From positions 248,001 to 312,000 of the forward strand of contig NZ_LLWC01000022.1 in assembly GCF_001561995.1 (NCBI RefSeq): a DNA stretch of 64,000 nt. The letters run 5' to 3'. The translations under genes and the position numbers were made by a program. Positions 61,747 to 64,000 of this stretch are shown one piece after another; positions within the stretch are counted from its first letter, which is position 1; every line of letters begins with the position of its first letter. The notes below the pieces were generated by a model. That model was not told the origin of the DNA, did no database searches, and was given only the letters and a program-made list of their open reading frames with translations. The stretch is from Polycladidibacter hongkongensis (GTDB lineage Bacteria; Pseudomonadota; Alphaproteobacteria; Rhizobiales; Stappiaceae).

Positions 61747-62931
61747 TTAACGGATAAGCTGCAACACACTCTGGTTTGCACGCGCAGCAAGGGCCAGCGT
61801 GGAAGTAGCCAGCTGTTGCTGCGTCTGCAGCGCTGCAAGGTTCGCACCTTCGCGGTTGGTATCCGCAAGGGTCAGCTTACCAGCGCCAACTTCCAGTGTG
61901 TTGATCATGTCCGCAGTGAAGTTCTTGCGGTTCTTAACAACCGACAGGTTGGTACCAAAGGTAGAAGCTTGTGCACGCAGAGCATCCTGAGCTGCCTTGA
62001 TTTCCGTCAAGGAGCTGTCGATACCGCTGTCAGTATCCCACGCACCTGCCTTCACCCCTATGGTTGTAGCTGCAGTTAAATCGCTTCCGTCCGCCGAATC
62101 CCCACTGTCATTGTCAGTATAGGAAATAGCAAGCTTCGCTCCAACGGAACCGGTAATGGTTTTAGCTGTCGCATCCAATTTGAAGTCAGAACCACTTACT
62201 TCCTTCATTTTCGCAGTCAAATCATTGAGTGTGCTATCAGCGGTGATTTCAAGCTCTGCAGTTTTTGCATCATCGCCCTCACCAAAGGTAAGCTTAATCG
62301 AGTCACCGGCAGCGAGCTTGTCAAGACTAGCCAACTTGGTATCACCGTCGGTAATTGTACCCTCAAGTGTCGCAGAGAAATCGCCGTTCTTTGCAATTTC
62401 CAAACTACCCAACTTCAGGTCGCCGTCTTCCTTGCCAAGATCGGTAAAATCAACAGACTGAATCTCCAACTTAGACGTACCATCTTCGTTGAACTTAACA
62501 GTAAGGTCGTTGCCATCACCGCCAAGGAGGTTCTTGCCTTTGTATCCAGAGTCTTTAGCCAAGTCTTGGATCTGTGTCCGCAGATCGTTAAATTCTTTTG
62601 CGTATTTATTACGCTGGCTCACATCTTCTGTCTGAAGGGCCTGATTAGCCTTACCTTTGGCCGCATCAATCAACTTGGAGATCGCTTTGATGCCCTTGTC
62701 AGCTGCGGTCAGAGTAGAAACAGACTGGCCCATGTCATCCTGAAGATTAGACAGGTCAGAAGCGCGGTTATTCAAAGACGCTGCAGTGAAGTAGGAGTTT
62801 GGGTTGTCCAGCGCAGAGTTTACCTTCTTGCCGGTGGACAGGCGCTCTTGCGTTGAGCTAATCAGCGTAGCGGTCGACTGTAAAGTAGACAGGTTAGAGC
62901 GCACCGCAGCGGTAAGTGTAATATCAGCCAT
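61747..62931 (-). CDS. flagellin (copy 1)
   Basis: This 394-residue flagellin has the conserved D0/D1 N-terminus (ITLTAAVRSNLSTLQSTATLISSTQERLSTGKKVNSALDNPNSYFTA) and C-terminus (ALAARANQSVLQLIR). The middle (about residues 140-310) is variable, Asp/Lys/Thr-rich and surface-exposed. The C-terminal 85 residues are nearly identical to the second copy. Transcription is from the minus strand with a hairpin in its leader. Confidence 0.96.
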   Translation of the reverse strand: MADITLTAAVRSNLSTLQSTATLISSTQERLSTGKKVNSALDNPNSYFTAASLNNRASDLSNLQDDMGQSVSTLTAADKGIKAISKLIDAAKGKANQALQTEDVSQRNKYAKEFNDLRTQIQDLAKDSGYKGKNLLGGDGNDLTVKFNEDGTSKLEIQSVDFTDLGKEDGDLKLGSLEIAKNGDFSATLEGTITDGDTKLASLDKLAAGDSIKLTFGEGDDAKTAELEITADSTLNDLTAKMKEVSGSDFKLDATAKTITGSVGAKLAISYTDNDSGDSADGSDLTAATTIGVKAGAWDTDSGIDSSLTEIKAAQDALRAQASTFGTNLSVVKNRKNFTADMINTLEVGAGKLTLADTNREGANLAALQTQQQLATSTLALAARANQSVLQLIR

Positions 62932-62957
62932 AACATGGTCCTTTTCTAGGATTTTCA

Positions 62958-62975
62958 GTCAGCTTTCTAGCTGAC
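62958..62975 (-). promoter_or_regulatory. hairpin in the 5' leader of flagellin copy 1
   Basis: A GTCAGC/GCTGAC inverted repeat has a 6-base loop, 27-44 bases before the flagellin start, with a CCTAGAAAAGGA stretch between them that holds the ribosome site. In Alphaproteobacteria FlbT and FlaF act on flagellin mRNA leaders, so this is a candidate site. No FlbT or FlaF gene lies in the window. Confidence 0.55.
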
Positions 62976-63129
62976 CGCGCCTTTAACAAGGCTCCTTAAA
63001 AAGGTAATTCAATCAACCAGAATAATACAGCCACCACTTCATGTACAAATGCACTGGGGATTACCAAGTATAAGTATTTGTAAAATATATTAGATTAATT
63101 TGTTGTATTCAGCATACTATTTCTCAAGC

Positions 63130-63157
63130 GAAAAAGGGCGCAGCAAATGCCGCGCCC
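63130..63157 (-). terminator. terminator of the second flagellin gene
   Basis: A GGGCGC-GC/GC-GCGCCC stem with one mismatch is followed on the minus strand by TTTTTCG, 26 bases after the stop and similar to the copy-1 terminator. Confidence 0.85.
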
Positions 63158-63182
63158 TGAATTGCAGAAAATGCCGTTGAAC

Positions 63183-64000
63183 TTAACGGATAAGCTGCAA
63201 CACACTCTGGTTTGCACGAGCGGCAAGGGCCAGCGTGGATGTTGCCAGCTGCTGCTGGGTTTGCAGCGCTGCAAGGTTTGCACCTTCCTTGTTGGTATCT
63301 GCAAGGGTCAGCTTACCAGCACCAACTTCCAGAGTGTTGATCATGTCCGCAGTAAAATTCTTACGGTTTTGAACAACGGAAAGATTGGTACCAAAAGTAG
63401 ACGCCTGCGCACGCAAAGAATCCTGCGCAGTTTTCAAGGTTTCCAAAGAAGCCTCAATACCTGCGTCTTCACTCCAGCCATTTTTTACAAGACCAGTGGT
63501 TGTATCGCCAGTACTCAATTCACCGCCAGTTTCGCCACCACTACTTGCCTCATAGCTAAAGGTGAGATCGTCGGCGACCTTACCACTTAACGTTTTAGCG
63601 GTACCGTCAATCGTAAAGTCTTCACCCGTCACTTCTTTAATTGCAGCAGCCAGATCACCAACTGTATTGTCCGCAGTGATCTCCAGCTCTTTGGTTTTGG
63701 CATCATCACCACTACCATACTTGATGGTGATTTTGCCGCCCGCCGCGTAGTTATCTAAAGTATCGAGCTTTGTAGCGGCTTCAAAAGTGCCAGAACCTAA
63801 AGTCATCGCACCAGAAGTAAAGTCGCCCTTTTCGAGCTGCTGTACGGCGCCCAGTTTCAGGTCACTGTCAGCGGCTGAAAGATCCGTAAAGTCGACAGAT
63901 TTGATATCCAGCTTCGAAGTACCATCTTCGTTAAATTTTACTTTTAGGTCGTTACCATCCCCGCCGAGCAAGTTTTTGCCCTTGTAGCCGGAATCTTTCG
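63183..64000 (-). CDS. flagellin (copy 2), 5' part beyond the window
   Basis: This is the C-terminal roughly 270 residues of a second flagellin, open to the window edge (the codons at the edge read KDSGYKGKNLLGGDG as in copy 1). The conserved C-terminus is nearly identical to copy 1 (for example SVVQNRKNFTADMINTLEVGAGKLT), while the middle domain differs in sequence and length. Tandem flagellins with the same orientation suggest duplication, with surface-region divergence. Confidence 0.95.
   Translation of the reverse strand, partial: KDSGYKGKNLLGGDGNDLKVKFNEDGTSKLDIKSVDFTDLSAADSDLKLGAVQQLEKGDFTSGAMTLGSGTFEAATKLDTLDNYAAGGKITIKYGSGDDAKTKELEITADNTVGDLAAAIKEVTGEDFTIDGTAKTLSGKVADDLTFSYEASSGGETGGELSTGDTTTGLVKNGWSEDAGIEASLETLKTAQDSLRAQASTFGTNLSVVQNRKNFTADMINTLEVGAGKLTLADTNKEGANLAALQTQQQLATSTLALAARANQSVLQLIR

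Noticed and set aside
63040-63070. Possible sigma-54 site before flagellin copy 1 (TGG...GTGC on the minus strand)
   Set aside because: The spacing between the GG and GC elements is one base too long, so it does not fit the -24/-12 pattern.
1-64000. CRISPR array, prophage or insertion sequence
   Set aside because: I saw no regularly spaced short repeats, integrase, transposase or phage structural genes. The apparent repeats are terminator stems and the conserved ends of the two flagellins.

Overview
The window is a stretch of an alphaproteobacterial chromosome. The recA and alaS neighbourhood, a CckA-type hybrid kinase beside flhB, a divergent fliX/flgI pair, a MotE-like MgtE_N protein, a single-cysteine DksA and simple tandem flagellins all point to Alphaproteobacteria. 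A marine Hyphomicrobiales/Stappiaceae-like organism (Labrenzia or Pseudovibrio type) is the best guess, but that is inference from gene content and not a phylogenetic result. Coding density is high. I saw no tRNA, rRNA, CRISPR array, prophage or insertion sequence.

Region 1 (1-7.1 kb) is housekeeping: the 3' part of a fabF-type ketosynthase gene, an HdeD-like membrane protein, a voltage/cyclic-nucleotide-type K+ channel, alaS and recA. Strong terminators follow alaS and probably recA, and a TTG-N11-CAA operator candidate lies upstream of recA.

Region 2 (7.4-19.6 kb) is a full hydroxyproline catabolic locus. A minus-strand operon encodes a Pyr4H2C deaminase (DapA fold), 4-hydroxyproline 2-epimerase (Cys/Cys), a D-hydroxyproline dehydrogenase/oxidase, a trans-3-hydroxyproline dehydratase (Ser90/Thr256) and a pyrroline-2-carboxylate reductase. 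A divergent GntR regulator, a TRAP transporter (dctP, dctQ, dctM) and a ketoglutarate-semialdehyde dehydrogenase with a divergent LysR gene complete it. trans-4-Hyp would go to 2-oxoglutarate and trans-3-Hyp to proline. A 30-bp perfect palindrome lies between the GntR gene and the operon, and its core recurs upstream of the TRAP genes, which suggests one regulator for uptake and catabolism.

Region 3 (20-36.5 kb) is a second accessory catabolic island. It holds an oxidoreductase plus a complete sugar-type ABC transporter, then a divergent pair of operons (D-threonine-aldolase-like enzyme, M81 metallopeptidase and NTF2-like protein on one side; RidA, RpiR regulator, SDR, GH20 hexosaminidase and a second M81 metallopeptidase on the other), then a PfkB kinase with pseudouridine-5'-phosphate glycosidase. 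I cannot name its substrate. The combination of amide, glycoside and imine chemistry under an RpiR regulator makes it the best candidate here for an undescribed pathway, perhaps for an N-acyl or peptidyl amino-sugar conjugate.

Region 4 (36.8-64 kb) is a small lipoprotein, CckA and a large flagellar block. Minus-strand flgB-flgC-fliE-fliQ-fliR-flhB leads into cckA. Divergent from it are fliO-fliP. Then come a 1473-residue periplasmic repeat protein, a MotE-like protein, a DUF6468/PflI-like protein, fliM and fliL on the minus strand, with flgF-flgG-flgA-flgH divergent from them under a textbook sigma-54 promoter. They are followed by dksA, fliX, flgI, a FlgJ-type rod-binding protein, a FlgN-like protein, a possible FlaG-like protein, and two flagellin genes, the second cut by the window edge. 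TTAACCAT elements in both divergent flagellar intergenic regions fit CtrA control, which would place the regulator's kinase (CckA) next to its targets.
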